From NCBI GenBank assembly GCA_009668945.1, contig SBEH01000006.1, forward strand, positions 59,945 to 123,944: a stretch of 64,000 nt of DNA. The letters run 5' to 3'. How positions within the stretch are numbered: the first letter of the stretch is position 1; each line of letters begins with the position of its first letter. The DNA comes from Actinomycetota bacterium. Lineage in GTDB: Bacteria > Actinomycetota > Coriobacteriia > Anaerosomatales > Anaerosomataceae. The translations under genes were made by a program, and so were the position numbers. Shown in pieces: positions 25,545 to 35,400 of this stretch. A model generated the notes under the pieces. It saw nothing but the letters and a program-made list of their open reading frames with translations. It searched no databases and had not been told where the DNA came from.

Positions 25545-25903
25545 ACTCGACCTCCATGTACGGCTACATGACAGGCGGCAGCCCAGGCATACGACGACTA
25601 GGGAATCGAGTGGGGGAAAGCATAGTCGCCGCGCTCCTGGCCTCGCAGATCGGACGAGGTCCGCCGCCTTGGCCACTCAAGCACGCGTTCTGCTATTGGT
25701 GGTGTGGACCGTGATCCTCGCGAGCGTCGCGCACCCTAAGCGCTTCCGCCGCTTCGTCTTCGCCGGAGAGCCTCACGCCGCCGGTCCCGCGCAGCGGCCT
25801 CTCGGTCCGCTAGCGCACGTCGCAAGACTCCTCTTTCCAGCCAACGAGGGGGTACCTTAGCACAAATGGGGCCGTTTGGAAACGTCACGGCAACGTCTTG
25901 CGG
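25545..25903 (-). promoter_or_regulatory. Long gene-free leader upstream of the RlpA-like gene
   Basis: 359 nt without a gene. On the minus strand TTTCCA (25882-25877) and TAAGGT (25859-25854), 17 bp apart, form a possible promoter. That would give a 300-nt leader, long for this compact genome. RlpA/Rpf-type genes often carry c-di-AMP (ydaO) riboswitches, but the conserved ydaO blocks are not present. I recognise no known motif in it. Confidence 0.4.
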
Positions 25904-28627
25904 CTACGGAGCCGCCGTTTCGGTGTCCGACGGAACCCCGCCGGCAAGCTCCTCGAGCACGGCTCCAAGCTCGGAGATGTATCGCCCGTAAGCCTCCCAG
26001 TCGCCCGAACGCTGCGCTTCGATCGCCTTGTCGTAGAGGTCCTTGGCCACGCCGGCGTCTGCGCCGGCGCCGCCCTCAGCCGGCGTCTCGGCGACCGCAC
26101 CGAACACGGCGGCCAGCGCCTGCGGCAAGTCGGGCTCCATGGCCACCGAGTCGCCGTACGCCACGATCACACGCGTGAGCTGCGGCATCGCCGTCTGTTC
26201 GGCCTGCAGGTACAACGGCTGGATGTAGACGATCGAGTCGTTCACCGGGATCACGAGCAGGTTGCCGAAGAGCACCCCGCTGCCACGCTGGTTCCATAGC
26301 GACAGCTGCTGCGAGATGACGGGGTCCTGGTTCACCCGCGCGTGCACCTGCTCCGGCCCGAGCACCAGTCGCTGCTTGGGGAACGTGTACACGACGCGCT
26401 CGCCGTAGGACCCGGGGTCGGACTTCGCGGCCATCCAGCCGATCATGTTCGCCTTCGTGCGCGGCGTGAACGGAAGCATCAGCATGAAGTCCTCTTCGGA
26501 CTCCTGCGGCAGCTTCATCAGCACGTAGAACGGGTCCATGGCGGTGCCGGTCCCATCGGCGCCCTCCCCGGGAAGCGCCCACTGATCCTCCTTGTTGTAG
26601 AAGACCTTCGGGTCGAGCATGTGGTAGGTCTTGTAGACCTCGGCCTGGAACATGAAGAGGTCGGACGGGTATCGCAGGTGCTCTGAGATCTCAGCCGGCA
26701 TCTCATCGGCATCCGCCAACAGCCCGGGGAACACCTCGCTCCACGCTGCAAGCAGCGGGTCGTCCGGATCGAACGCGTACAGCATAGTGGTGCCGTCGTA
26801 CGCGTCGATCGTCACCTTCACCGAGTTGCGGATGTAGTTGATGCCGCTGTAGTACTCCGAGTACGGGTACCGGTCGGAGACCGTGTAGCAGTCGGCGACC
26901 CACACCACGCGGCCGTCGGCAATCACGGGGTACGGATCGTGGTCCATGTACAGCCACGGCGCCAGCGCATCGACGCGCTCTTCGATAGTGCGCTTGAACA
27001 ACACCTGGCTGTCCGCGCGGATGTAGCGGCTGAACAGGATCTGCGGCGCCGAGAAGCGCAACGCAAACGCGGCCCGCCTCAAAGGGCCGCCGATCTCGAT
27101 GCCGCCCGAACCGGAGTAGCTCGTCTCAGCATTCGCGTCGCCCACCGGGTAGTCGAACTCCGCGAGGTCGGTGTCTGCGATCACGTAGTTGGTCGTGTCT
27201 TCGCCGAAGTAGATCGCTGGCTGCTCTACCTGCAGGTCGGTGTCCGAGACCGGCGGGATGTCCTTCACTATGAACCGCGGGTATCCCTGCCCGCTCGCCT
27301 CGTTCACAGGACTCACGACCAGCCCATACCCGTGCGTGTACACGAGGTGCTCGTTGACCCAGGTCTGCGCCTGATCGGCGAGCTTGCTGACGTCGAGTTC
27401 GCGCACCGAGATCAGCACCTCGCGCCGCTCGCCATCGATGACGTAGCGGTCGATGTCGACGTCGAGGAAGTCATAGTACGGCCTGATGCCCTGAAGCTGC
27501 CGGTACGTCTGCGCGACGACCGACGGGTCCCACAGGCGCACGTTGGCGAGCGTCTGCTGGTTGCCGGCGAGATCCGATGCCACGAGACTCTCTTCCGCCG
27601 CGAACGCCCGGACGTCGATCTCGTCCAGGCTGAAGGCGGCCCGTGTCGCAGCGATGTTCCGCTCGATGTACGGCGACTCCGCTTCGACTTCGTTCGGCGC
27701 GACCCGGAACTGCTGCACGAGTGCGGGGTAGATCCCGCCGACGAGGATCGACGCTATGACCCACGTGCTCAGGCCGATGACGGGCAACCGCCAGCCACGC
27801 ACCCGGATGTTCACGATGAGCGCCACTCCGCACAAGACGGCGATTCCGATCAGGATCGTGTAGGCAGGAATCTGCGCGTTCACGTCCGTGAACGACGCGC
27901 CCACGACCTGGCCCCGCGGCGAGTAGTTGAGTTCGAAGATGTCGAGCCAGTAGCTGAACGCCTGGGTCAGGATGATCAGCCCGCCGATGACCGACAGGTG
28001 CGCTTTCGCGTGGGGATCAAACCCCCGCCACCGATCCCACGGGCGAATGGAGCCATTGAGCACGTGTACGACCGCGCTCGCGAACAGGGTGAATATGAGG
28101 GCCCCGAACAGCCACGACTCGGCCAGACGCAACGCCGGCAGCGTGAAGAAGAAGAACCCCAGGTCACGACCGAAGTGCGCGTCGGTCACGCCGAATGCGC
28201 CTCCGTTCAGCGCGAGTGCAACCGTCTGCCACGACTCGGCCACAGCCGTTCCCGCGATCACGGCTGCGATCCCCGCGACGATCGTGACGACGGTGCCTCC
28301 CACCCTGCCCGCACGCTGACGGAGCTGCTGCAGCGTCTCCTCGAACTTCGCGGCGGGGGTGTCGTCGGCCCGGAGCACCGCGGAGGGGGTCAGGCTCCGG
28401 GCAACGCGCAGGTTCGCGTAGAGCAGCGCGAAGAACAGCGCCGCCGAGATCGCGCCGCATGCCCATCGCCATCCGAGCGTACGCCAGAACACGCTGGCCT
28501 GGCCGAGATCGTCGAACCACAGCGCCTCTGTGTAGAACTCGGCGAGCATGCCGGAAGCGAGCATGAGCGCGACGATGGCCAGTGCGGCGACGGTCGTCGG
28601 CCGAACGCGGGATCGACGGGCGTTCAC
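25904..28627 (-). CDS. UPF0182 family membrane protein
   Basis: 907 aa, the usual size. Seven or so membrane helices occupy about residues 10-310 (for example WRTLGWRWACGAISAALFFALLY and later VALIVNIRVRGWRLPVIGLS). A large exposed part follows with the family's conserved text: NVRLWDP, YYDFLDVDIDRYVI, EHLVYTHGYGLVVSPVN, YSGSGG, MDHDPYPVI. The tail is acidic and Ala/Gly-rich. GTG 28627 has GGAGGT upstream. Function is unknown in the literature. It follows the first HD-GYP gene by 62 nt and may share its transcript. Confidence 0.92.
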   Translation of the reverse strand: MNARRSRVRPTTVAALAIVALMLASGMLAEFYTEALWFDDLGQASVFWRTLGWRWACGAISAALFFALLYANLRVARSLTPSAVLRADDTPAAKFEETLQQLRQRAGRVGGTVVTIVAGIAAVIAGTAVAESWQTVALALNGGAFGVTDAHFGRDLGFFFFTLPALRLAESWLFGALIFTLFASAVVHVLNGSIRPWDRWRGFDPHAKAHLSVIGGLIILTQAFSYWLDIFELNYSPRGQVVGASFTDVNAQIPAYTILIGIAVLCGVALIVNIRVRGWRLPVIGLSTWVIASILVGGIYPALVQQFRVAPNEVEAESPYIERNIAATRAAFSLDEIDVRAFAAEESLVASDLAGNQQTLANVRLWDPSVVAQTYRQLQGIRPYYDFLDVDIDRYVIDGERREVLISVRELDVSKLADQAQTWVNEHLVYTHGYGLVVSPVNEASGQGYPRFIVKDIPPVSDTDLQVEQPAIYFGEDTTNYVIADTDLAEFDYPVGDANAETSYSGSGGIEIGGPLRRAAFALRFSAPQILFSRYIRADSQVLFKRTIEERVDALAPWLYMDHDPYPVIADGRVVWVADCYTVSDRYPYSEYYSGINYIRNSVKVTIDAYDGTTMLYAFDPDDPLLAAWSEVFPGLLADADEMPAEISEHLRYPSDLFMFQAEVYKTYHMLDPKVFYNKEDQWALPGEGADGTGTAMDPFYVLMKLPQESEEDFMLMLPFTPRTKANMIGWMAAKSDPGSYGERVVYTFPKQRLVLGPEQVHARVNQDPVISQQLSLWNQRGSGVLFGNLLVIPVNDSIVYIQPLYLQAEQTAMPQLTRVIVAYGDSVAMEPDLPQALAAVFGAVAETPAEGGAGADAGVAKDLYDKAIEAQRSGDWEAYGRYISELGAVLEELAGGVPSDTETAAP

Positions 28628-28689
28628 GTGTACCTCCCAAAGAAGCGGTCTGCTCTGGAGTATCGTACCCCGCGCGGGCGTGCCGGCCG

Positions 28690-30219
28690 CTACAGGAAGT
28701 CTGCTATGTCTACGTTCATGCCGGTCGGGTCAAGACAGCGCACCACCGACCGGCCTCCGGCATCGTCGGCCCTGCTGAGATCCAGGTCGAACGCGGCGGT
28801 GAGCGTGCCGTCAGGATCGGCGATGATGCGCACGACTGGTCGCATGGGATCCGACGGGCTCGGGCTCACCACGATCGCGGTTTCTCCGGTGCTCAGCAGG
28901 ACCATGGACCGCGGCGGGAAGTAGCCCAGCGTGTCCACGAACAGGCGCACGAGCGTGGGATCGAGCGCGGTCCCTGCGTTCTTGACGATGATGCCCATGG
29001 CCTCGTCCTGCATCCTGGGTGCGCTGTACGGCCGCTGGGAGGTCATCGCATCATACGCGTCGGCTACCGCCACTATGCGGCTCGTGACGTGCTGGGGTCT
29101 CGGGAGTGCGCGGATGGGGTAGCCGGTGAGGTCGTAGCGCATGTGGTGCTCCAGCACGCAGACCATCGACGCCCGATCCAACCCGCTGGTGAGCGTCGTG
29201 ATCTCGGCGCCGCGAACCGGGTGCTCTCTGATCTCCGCCCATTCCTCGCTCGTGAGCGGCGTCGTCTTGTTCAGCGTGGCGAGCTCGACGGACATCTTCC
29301 CGATGTCGTGCAGCAGCGCGCCGACTCCGAGCGAGGAGAGGAACCGGTAGTCGCGGGTGACCGTGGACCCGAGCGCGAGGGAGAGGATGGCGACGTTGAC
29401 CGAGTGGTAGAACGTGTACTCGTCGAAGCTCTTCAGTCCCGACAGTTCGAGCATCGCGTAGCGGTTCCGCAGGATGTTGTCGACGAGGCTGCGTACGGTG
29501 CCCTTGATGTGCCCGACTGCGAGTGTCTGGTTCTGTCTGATGAGCCGCTCGAGTTCCCGCAGCAGGTCCACCGTGTTGGCGTACGTCAGCCTCGCCGCCT
29601 CATCGTCGCCGGTCTCCGAGACGGCGACGTCATCCCGCACCACGTTGACCGAGGTTACGGTGATGTTGGGGATCGAGGCGCGCTGGACCAGTGTTGCGAT
29701 CCCGCCATCGATGCCCGCAACCTCGTCGTATCGGGCGCCTATCACGTTGGCGAACCGGGTCATCTCGTCTGCCGAGACACCGCGCTTGAAGGTGACGCTT
29801 CCGGCGCCTATCGCCGTCATGTCGCGGATCAGCTGGTCGAACAGCACGCTGTCCTCCGTGAGCACCTGCTCTCCCAGCAGCACTTCGTCCTCGAAGAACG
29901 TGAGCGGTACGTCCGTGCCCTCGCCGTGGAATTCGCCGACAACCTGGAGCAGCTCGCGCGCGGCCTCGCCCACGGCGGGGTGTTCGGGCGGGTACAGCCT
30001 GCGGGCACGCCGGAGACCGTACAGGCGTGCGAGCAGGTCCCGCGCCCGCTGCGTCTGCTTCGTCGAGAAGGTACGAACGCCTGACGACATGTCCTTGACC
30101 TCGGCGTGTATCCTGTCGATCTCCCGCCGCCCGCCGCGTTCGGCGTCGATGTCGGCCTGGGAGGCGTGCACGTCGCGCTCGGACGGCTCCGGCACTATCA
30201 GCTTGCCGTCGTCGGACAT
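28690..30219 (-). CDS. HD-GYP protein with N-terminal 'LYP' domain (pair 1)
   Basis: 509 aa. The N-terminal domain (about 50-190) carries ARRLYPPEHPAVGEA, a middle FEDEVLLGEQVL strand, GVSADEMTRFANVI and IPNITVTSV. The HD-GYP domain (about 245-425) has FYHSVNVAI, LLHDIGKMS, HPVRGAEI, EHHMRYDLTGYP and VADAYDAMTSQRPYS. So the metal His/Asp set is complete, while the HHE of typical c-di-GMP phosphodiesterases is HHM. A small C-terminal domain follows. ATG 30219 overlaps the stop of the HEAT-protein gene (TGATG). Predicted cytoplasmic cyclic-dinucleotide phosphodiesterase; the N-terminal domain is not one I can name. Confidence 0.85.
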   Translation of the reverse strand: MSDDGKLIVPEPSERDVHASQADIDAERGGRREIDRIHAEVKDMSSGVRTFSTKQTQRARDLLARLYGLRRARRLYPPEHPAVGEAARELLQVVGEFHGEGTDVPLTFFEDEVLLGEQVLTEDSVLFDQLIRDMTAIGAGSVTFKRGVSADEMTRFANVIGARYDEVAGIDGGIATLVQRASIPNITVTSVNVVRDDVAVSETGDDEAARLTYANTVDLLRELERLIRQNQTLAVGHIKGTVRSLVDNILRNRYAMLELSGLKSFDEYTFYHSVNVAILSLALGSTVTRDYRFLSSLGVGALLHDIGKMSVELATLNKTTPLTSEEWAEIREHPVRGAEITTLTSGLDRASMVCVLEHHMRYDLTGYPIRALPRPQHVTSRIVAVADAYDAMTSQRPYSAPRMQDEAMGIIVKNAGTALDPTLVRLFVDTLGYFPPRSMVLLSTGETAIVVSPSPSDPMRPVVRIIADPDGTLTAAFDLDLSRADDAGGRSVVRCLDPTGMNVDIADFL

Positions 30220-32375
30220 CACGCACCCCCGTTCTTCCGCGAGCGTGTGATGGCGGCAAGCGCTGCCTCTGCGGCCGTCTGCAGCTCCCTGCTCCTGCCA
30301 CCGCGGAGGATGCCGCGCGAGCGTGCGACGTCGAGAATGGCGGACTCGGCTTCCGGCGTTGCGATCCTCCCGAGCGCCTCAAGCGCTTCGATCCGGGGAG
30401 CGAGATCGCGACTGCCACGACCCTCTCCCCTCGCCACCTGCGCCAACGCCGCCACGCCCAGCTTGGACCCGAGGTTGCCGAGGTAGCGAGCCGCCAGTCC
30501 GACGTTCTGCGAGTCATCGTCGGTGAGCGCCGCAGCAAGCATCTGCTCCGCAAGCCGGTCACGGATCGAGGCCACAGCACGAATGGTCTCCCGGCGCACT
30601 CGGGCGTCGCTGTGCCGAAGTGTGCGGTTGAGGTGCTGCAGCGCCTTCGGACTGCGCGTGGACCCGAGGATTCCGATGACATTGCGCACGAAGTACCAGC
30701 GGGGGTCGCCTGTGCGCTCGCCGAGCTCTGCGATGTGCTGCGGGGCCATCGCGCTGATCATGTCGACAAGTGCCTTGCGGGCCGACATGTCCGGCTCGTC
30801 CGCGAGCACCTCCAGCAGTGGCGAGATCGTGTGCCCGCCGAGCGTCGCGATGAGCGCGCGGCAGTCCTCGTGCTCGGGCGTCCCAGCTGCGTGCACACGG
30901 ATAGCGGCAGCAACGTCGCGCATGTTGCGCGGAGACGCTAGGTCCACGAGCGCCGTCCGGATCCGGTCACGCTGCATGACGTCGAGCATCTCGTCGTCCT
31001 CGAGCGCCTTGAGCGCACCGGCCGCATACGACGCCGCGGCGTATTCCCGCCACTCGAGGAGCAAGCCGAGGCCGTCCTCGACGAGTCCCATCAGCGAGGC
31101 GAACATGTCAGGTCTGCGCTCGAGCGTCACGAGCGTCACGATCGCCATCAGGACGTCGCCGTCGGATATCCCGAGTTCCACCTCGTCACGCAGCCCGCTC
31201 ACCTCGGCGTCGACGGCTTCGGCTGCGACCGGCGCCAGGTCGACAAGGCGCAGTACGTCCTCCATTCCGTCCTTCTGCGCCTCCGAGCGCCCGCGGCCCT
31301 TGAGCTGCGACGGTGCCGCGCCGTCCAGAACGGAGGCGATCGCGCCCTGATCCATGCCGGCCTCCGCCATAGCGGTGGCCGCAGCGTCTAGGACCTCCTC
31401 CTTCGGATGCAGGCTGATCACCGCAAGGTTGCGGATCGCCCGGGACAAGCCGTCGCACGACACCGGATCGGGACCCAGTCCCTCCACAAGCGCCTTGCAG
31501 AGCTCGCCCAGCTCGAACTGACGAATGACCGCCGCTACGCCCTCGTCCAGACGCGACTCGGGGAGGAGCCGCTCGACGAGAACGTCGCGGCGGACGTCCG
31601 GCTCGAGCGAGAGCAGCCCCTCGGCGATCGAGCGGAAGAGCGCCGGCTGGTCCCCGGCGAACTCCGCCGTCGCCGCGTGCGCGAGAGACACCACCTTGCC
31701 GGCGATCAGGTTCGTGAGCGGCCTGCCGCCTCGGCCCTCGGAGGCCAGCTCATTGAGGTAGCGTGACACGAGCCGCGGATTCTGTGCGAACCGGACCAGC
31801 ATGCGCTGGTCGCGCGGTCGGGCCCCGTACGCGGCGTCGACGAGCTGGTCGATCCGCTCGCGTGACGGTGGCCACTCCTCACCGACCACCGGCGTCTCGG
31901 TCCCGTCACCGAGTTCGGCATCGACGATCTTCGTGGAGACCATGCGCACCGTCACACCGTCGACCTGCATGTCCCACAGTCGCTGCTCGAAGCCGCCGGA
32001 TGCAGCGATGTCGTCGGGGGGCTCGAGAAGCACGCGAAGGAAGTCCACGATCTCTCTGGGCGCCACGCCAGAGTGGAAGCGAACCTCGGCCAGGGAGCGG
32101 TGGTAGAACTCACGAGCGAACGACTCGAACGGGCGGAGTCCTGGCAGCACGGGAAGCGCGTTGTAGATCAGCGCCTCCTTTGCCACCTGGAACCGCAAGT
32201 CCGACTGTTCGCGCAGGACCTCCCGAAGCATCGCGAGGAGATCCGCCGCGCTTTCCTGCGGGATGTCGCTCGACGCGGGGTATAGGCGGGCGGCACGGTA
32301 CGCGACCAGCAGCTGCCTCACGAAGCGCTCGACTGCTTCGGGAGCGTGTTCGGGTTCCCGTCGTGGGTTCGGCAT
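30219..32375 (-). CDS. HEAT-repeat-like protein with N-terminal 'LYP' domain (pair 1)
   Basis: 718 aa, no membrane helix. Residues 10-140 are the same N-terminal domain as in the partner HD-GYP protein: RAARLYPASSDIPQES, VAKEALIYNALP, GVAPREIVDFLRVLLEPP. The rest is alpha-helical; the last 200 residues form clear HEAT/armadillo units (KALQHLNRTLRHSDARVRRE, RAVASIRDRLAEQMLAAAL, RIEALEALGRIATPEAESA). It is followed with a 1-nt overlap by the HD-GYP gene, so the two are made together. AGGAAGAG precedes the ATG. Likely a scaffold or regulator of the HD-GYP protein (inference). Confidence 0.8.
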   Translation of the reverse strand: MPNPRREPEHAPEAVERFVRQLLVAYRAARLYPASSDIPQESAADLLAMLREVLREQSDLRFQVAKEALIYNALPVLPGLRPFESFAREFYHRSLAEVRFHSGVAPREIVDFLRVLLEPPDDIAASGGFEQRLWDMQVDGVTVRMVSTKIVDAELGDGTETPVVGEEWPPSRERIDQLVDAAYGARPRDQRMLVRFAQNPRLVSRYLNELASEGRGGRPLTNLIAGKVVSLAHAATAEFAGDQPALFRSIAEGLLSLEPDVRRDVLVERLLPESRLDEGVAAVIRQFELGELCKALVEGLGPDPVSCDGLSRAIRNLAVISLHPKEEVLDAAATAMAEAGMDQGAIASVLDGAAPSQLKGRGRSEAQKDGMEDVLRLVDLAPVAAEAVDAEVSGLRDEVELGISDGDVLMAIVTLVTLERRPDMFASLMGLVEDGLGLLLEWREYAAASYAAGALKALEDDEMLDVMQRDRIRTALVDLASPRNMRDVAAAIRVHAAGTPEHEDCRALIATLGGHTISPLLEVLADEPDMSARKALVDMISAMAPQHIAELGERTGDPRWYFVRNVIGILGSTRSPKALQHLNRTLRHSDARVRRETIRAVASIRDRLAEQMLAAALTDDDSQNVGLAARYLGNLGSKLGVAALAQVARGEGRGSRDLAPRIEALEALGRIATPEAESAILDVARSRGILRGGRSRELQTAAEAALAAITRSRKNGGA

Positions 32376-32450
32376 GCTGGTCTCTTCCTGCGGATCGAGC
32401 GTCGCATCAGATTATGCCGCCTCGACCGGCCCGATGCTATCATCGCGCGC

Positions 32451-33116
32451 ATGGACGCACCCACGTTCGTTCTCGCCTCGGCCTCCCCGCGCAGACGTCG
32501 GCTGATCGGATGGCTGGGCCTGCCGGTGCGGATCGCTGCCGCAGACACCGCCGAAGACCTGGCGTCCGCGCTTTCGCCCGCCGACATCGCGGTGTCGATC
32601 GCCGCCGAGAAGGCGCTGGCGGTGGCCGCGGACCGGCGTACCGAGACCGTGCTGGCATTCGACACGATAGTGGTCGACAGCGGTCGCGTGCTCGGGAAGC
32701 CGGCCGACCGCGACGATGCGCGCCGGATGCTCGCCAGCCTCTTCGGCGGCGTGCACGACGTCGTCACCGGTGTGGCGATACTTCCGCCGGGAGCAGTCGG
32801 GCCGGACACCTTCCCGGTGACCACTCACGTCTCGATGCGGGACGTTTCCGGTGACGCGGTAGAGGCATGGCTTGCAGGCGATGACGTGCTCGGCTGCGCC
32901 GGTGCCTACAACATCGAACACCATCTCGCGAGCGTGGCCGACGACGAGTGCTACCAGAACGTGGCCGGAATCCCGCTCTGCCACTTGTACCGCGAACTCG
33001 CCTTGGGGCGCGCCGGGGCGGTGCCGGATGGGCTCAACCCGCCGGTCGCTGCTTGCGACGCCGCACTCGGCCGCACGTGCCTCCTCGGTCCGCAGCTCTG
33101 CGCCACGGACCGCTAG
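32451..33116 (+). CDS. maf: Maf-like nucleotide pyrophosphatase
   Basis: 221 aa. It hydrolyses modified or non-canonical NTPs to NMPs. Marks: LASASPRRRRLIGWLGL, AAEKALAVA, VLAFDTIVVDSGRVLGKPAD and GCAGAYNIEH. ATG 32451 was chosen: TATCAT lies 7 nt upstream, consistent with leaderless transcription, and no ribosome site fits. Its TAG is inside a CTAG that also holds the stop of the convergent methyltransferase gene. Confidence 0.9.
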   Translation: MDAPTFVLASASPRRRRLIGWLGLPVRIAAADTAEDLASALSPADIAVSIAAEKALAVAADRRTETVLAFDTIVVDSGRVLGKPADRDDARRMLASLFGGVHDVVTGVAILPPGAVGPDTFPVTTHVSMRDVSGDAVEAWLAGDDVLGCAGAYNIEHHLASVADDECYQNVAGIPLCHLYRELALGRAGAVPDGLNPPVAACDAALGRTCLLGPQLCATDR

Positions 33117-33946
33117 CCCGCCAGCCGCTCCGCCACTACGATCACGCTCTCGTCGGCGGCCGGATCGAGAGCCCGACCCTCGTGATCGCCGTACGCCCGC
33201 ACCTCGCCGAAGCCGGCGCGCTCGAGCTCGGCGGTGATGAGCGTAACCGGCATCGCGAAGTGGAGCGACCGGCGGCAGCGCAAGCTCCAGCCGCCCTGCG
33301 GCTCGGCGTCAAGTGACTTCGGCCAGCTCTCGATTGTGTGCTCGGCCTCACGCACGCCTGCGTCCCGAACCAGCGTCACGAAGTCGAAGAGGATGCCGTC
33401 GCCGGAAGGTGTGTAGTCCAGCACCCGGAGGAAGAACTTGTCGCCGCCGGCCGTCTCGCGGAATACCGGCGTCATCGTGCGGATGCGCTGGGCGATCAGG
33501 CGGTCGTGGTTGAGGTAGTGGAGCACCAGCACCCCGCCCGGCCGAAGCGCCGAGGCGAAGTCGGCGAGCGCCAGGCGCAAGCTCTCGAGCGAGCGCACGT
33601 GCGGGAGCGCATTGCCAGTGCACGTAACGGCGTCCATCGGACCCCGGACGATCCTGGCCACGTCACCGAACCCGCCTGCGGCGATCCGCACGTCGCTACC
33701 CAGCCGGGCGGCGTTCTCGCGTGCGAGCTCGAGCATGTCCTTACCGGGATCGATGGCCCAGACGTCCAGACCCCACGAGCGGTAGAGGATCGCGTGACGG
33801 GCGCTGCCGGCGCCCACGTCGGCCACGGTCCGCACGCCGTGCTCCTCGAACAGCCGTCGGAAGAAGGGGCTCTCACGCGCCAGGCGCGCGTCCCAGTTCA
33901 CCAGCTCGTCGTACTCGCGCTCCTCGTTGTGCTTGCCGAAGCTCAC
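33113..33946 (-). CDS. SAM-dependent methyltransferase
   Basis: 277 aa class I methyltransferase. Motif I is TVADVGAGSARHAI, then VWAIDPGKDMLELA (motif II acid), DAVTCTGNALPHV and LRPGGVLVLHYLNHDR. GTG 33946 follows the amidohydrolase stop directly, with GGGGAGGT as ribosome site. Substrate unknown; co-transcribed with the amidohydrolase and envelope-stress genes. Confidence 0.85.
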   Translation of the reverse strand: MSFGKHNEEREYDELVNWDARLARESPFFRRLFEEHGVRTVADVGAGSARHAILYRSWGLDVWAIDPGKDMLELARENAARLGSDVRIAAGGFGDVARIVRGPMDAVTCTGNALPHVRSLESLRLALADFASALRPGGVLVLHYLNHDRLIAQRIRTMTPVFRETAGGDKFFLRVLDYTPSGDGILFDFVTLVRDAGVREAEHTIESWPKSLDAEPQGGWSLRCRRSLHFAMPVTLITAELERAGFGEVRAYGDHEGRALDPAADESVIVVAERLAG

Positions 33947-34882
33947 CTAGACCTCCCCGTCGAGCCGGAAGATGCGCCCAGCGTTGGCCCTGAGCACGAG
34001 GTCCCGCTCCCGCTCGCCCAGCCCGATCTCCTCGAGCGCGCGCCGCTGCTGGTAGGCGATCCACTTCCGGTAGGGTGCGGTCGTACCCGAGTCCGTGCCG
34101 AACAGCACGCGTTCCGGGCCGAAGGCCGTGAGCGCGCGGTCGAACACCTGCGCTAGGGTGTACCCGTGCGGATCGTAGTCCATCCAGTTGTTCGTCCCCG
34201 AGGAATCCAGGCACACGTTCTTGCACTGGTAGCCGAGCCGGAGTGCCTCGTGCAGATACCCCGCGCCGAAGTGTGCGATCACGAACGGCATCTCCGGGTA
34301 GTCCCGCGCCACCGGCGATAGGTCGGTCGGGTCCGCGTACCGCAGATCGCCCGTCGGGTCTACCGTGACGCCGTAGTGGATCGTGATCGCCGCGCCGAGT
34401 TCGGCGGCCCGATCGAAGAACGGGCGGCACACCGGATCCGAGAGGTGGTAGCAGCGGTTGACCGGGAGGAGCTTCACGCCCTTGAACCCGGCCGCCATCT
34501 CGCGCTCCAACAAGGCGACGGCGTCCGGCGTCCTGGGATCGATGTTGCACAGCGCTGCGACCCGCCCGGCCGAGGCGGCGACGAACTCCCGCATGTACTG
34601 CGAGTTCGGCAGCACGGAGACGACGACCGCCTTCGCGATGCCCGCGTCGTCGAGCCGCGCGGCGTACCATTCGGCCATCCCCGCGGCGTCAAGGTCGGGC
34701 AGCGTCTCCTGACGCCGCCCCCACTTGCCTTCCTCGAGCGCCTTCTTCCAGCGCGGGCTGGCGCTTGGATCGGCTTCGACGAACTCACGCAAGAGCGGGA
34801 GCGAGAACAGATGCACGTGCGCGTCGACGATGTCTCCGGGAACCGTAGGCCCGTTCAGAGCCTCCGGAGCCGAGTCAGCCAT
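33947..34882 (-). CDS. Amidohydrolase-2 family TIM-barrel protein
   Basis: 311 aa. Metal-site motifs: IVDAHVHLFSLP (HxH), GFKGVKLLPV, ITIHYGV, FVIAHFGAGYLHEAL and VLFGTDSGTTAPYRKW with the last Asp. Typical of the ACMSD/decarboxylase-hydrolase group; the substrate is not evident. ATG 34882 lies 2 nt from the PspC stop; the long upstream frame is in the PspC gene. Member of the five-gene minus-strand run 37978-33113. Confidence 0.85.
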   Translation of the reverse strand: MADSAPEALNGPTVPGDIVDAHVHLFSLPLLREFVEADPSASPRWKKALEEGKWGRRQETLPDLDAAGMAEWYAARLDDAGIAKAVVVSVLPNSQYMREFVAASAGRVAALCNIDPRTPDAVALLEREMAAGFKGVKLLPVNRCYHLSDPVCRPFFDRAAELGAAITIHYGVTVDPTGDLRYADPTDLSPVARDYPEMPFVIAHFGAGYLHEALRLGYQCKNVCLDSSGTNNWMDYDPHGYTLAQVFDRALTAFGPERVLFGTDSGTTAPYRKWIAYQQRRALEEIGLGERERDLVLRANAGRIFRLDGEV

Positions 34883-34884
34883 GC

Positions 34885-35388
34885 TCACGCGTTGCCGGTC
34901 GCATCGCCGTCGGGCGGCGGTGCAGGCGCGGTCGTCACCGCGACTGCCTGGGGCTCGAGCGGCACGAGTATCGCCATGATGATGTACGCCACCACCAGCC
35001 CGCCCACGTCGAAGACCAGGACCAGCGCGAGGAACGCAAGCCGTAGTAGCGTCGCATCGACCCCTAGGTACTCGGCGAGCCCGCCGAGTACTCCCGCAAT
35101 CCACTTCTCCTCGCGCTTCCGGTACAACTTCGTCCCCTTTCGCGGAACCGTGAGCGTCCGCCCCGACTGCGCCCAGACTATCAGCACGACGCCGAGGACG
35201 ACGATCCCGATTCCGAACCGCGCCTTGACCGCCACGTTCCAGGCCGACTGGAGCGGCCACGGCACTATGCCGAGGTTCCGCGCGCCGAAGAACACCCCGG
35301 CCGCGATCAGCGCGATGCCGAGTATCACCCACAGTCTCGAGTCGTGGTCTCCAGACCCGGGGCTGCCAGTGCTTCCTTGATCGCTCAC
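34885..35388 (-). CDS. PspC-domain membrane protein
   Basis: 167 aa. Two or three membrane helices at about 18-75, then the PspC domain (about 85-145): KLYRKREEKWIAGVLGGLAEYLGVDATLLRL and the following helix pair. In most PspC proteins the domain is N-terminal; here it is C-terminal after a DUF5668-like helix block. GGAGGGC precedes the GTG. Paired with a LiaF-like gene 12 nt upstream, as in Gram-positive envelope-stress loci. Confidence 0.85.
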   Translation of the reverse strand: MSDQGSTGSPGSGDHDSRLWVILGIALIAAGVFFGARNLGIVPWPLQSAWNVAVKARFGIGIVVLGVVLIVWAQSGRTLTVPRKGTKLYRKREEKWIAGVLGGLAEYLGVDATLLRLAFLALVLVFDVGGLVVAYIIMAILVPLEPQAVAVTTAPAPPPDGDATGNA

Positions 35389-35400
35389 GTCTGTGCCCTC

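Noticed and set aside
25545..25903. c-di-AMP (ydaO) riboswitch before the RlpA-like gene
   Set aside because: Expected from context, but the conserved GGGGGACCCA, GGGGUGAA and CUAACCUCGUAGGC-type blocks are not there.
26939..28924. 661-aa open frame on the plus strand
   Set aside because: Antisense shadow of UPF0182; no recognisable motif.
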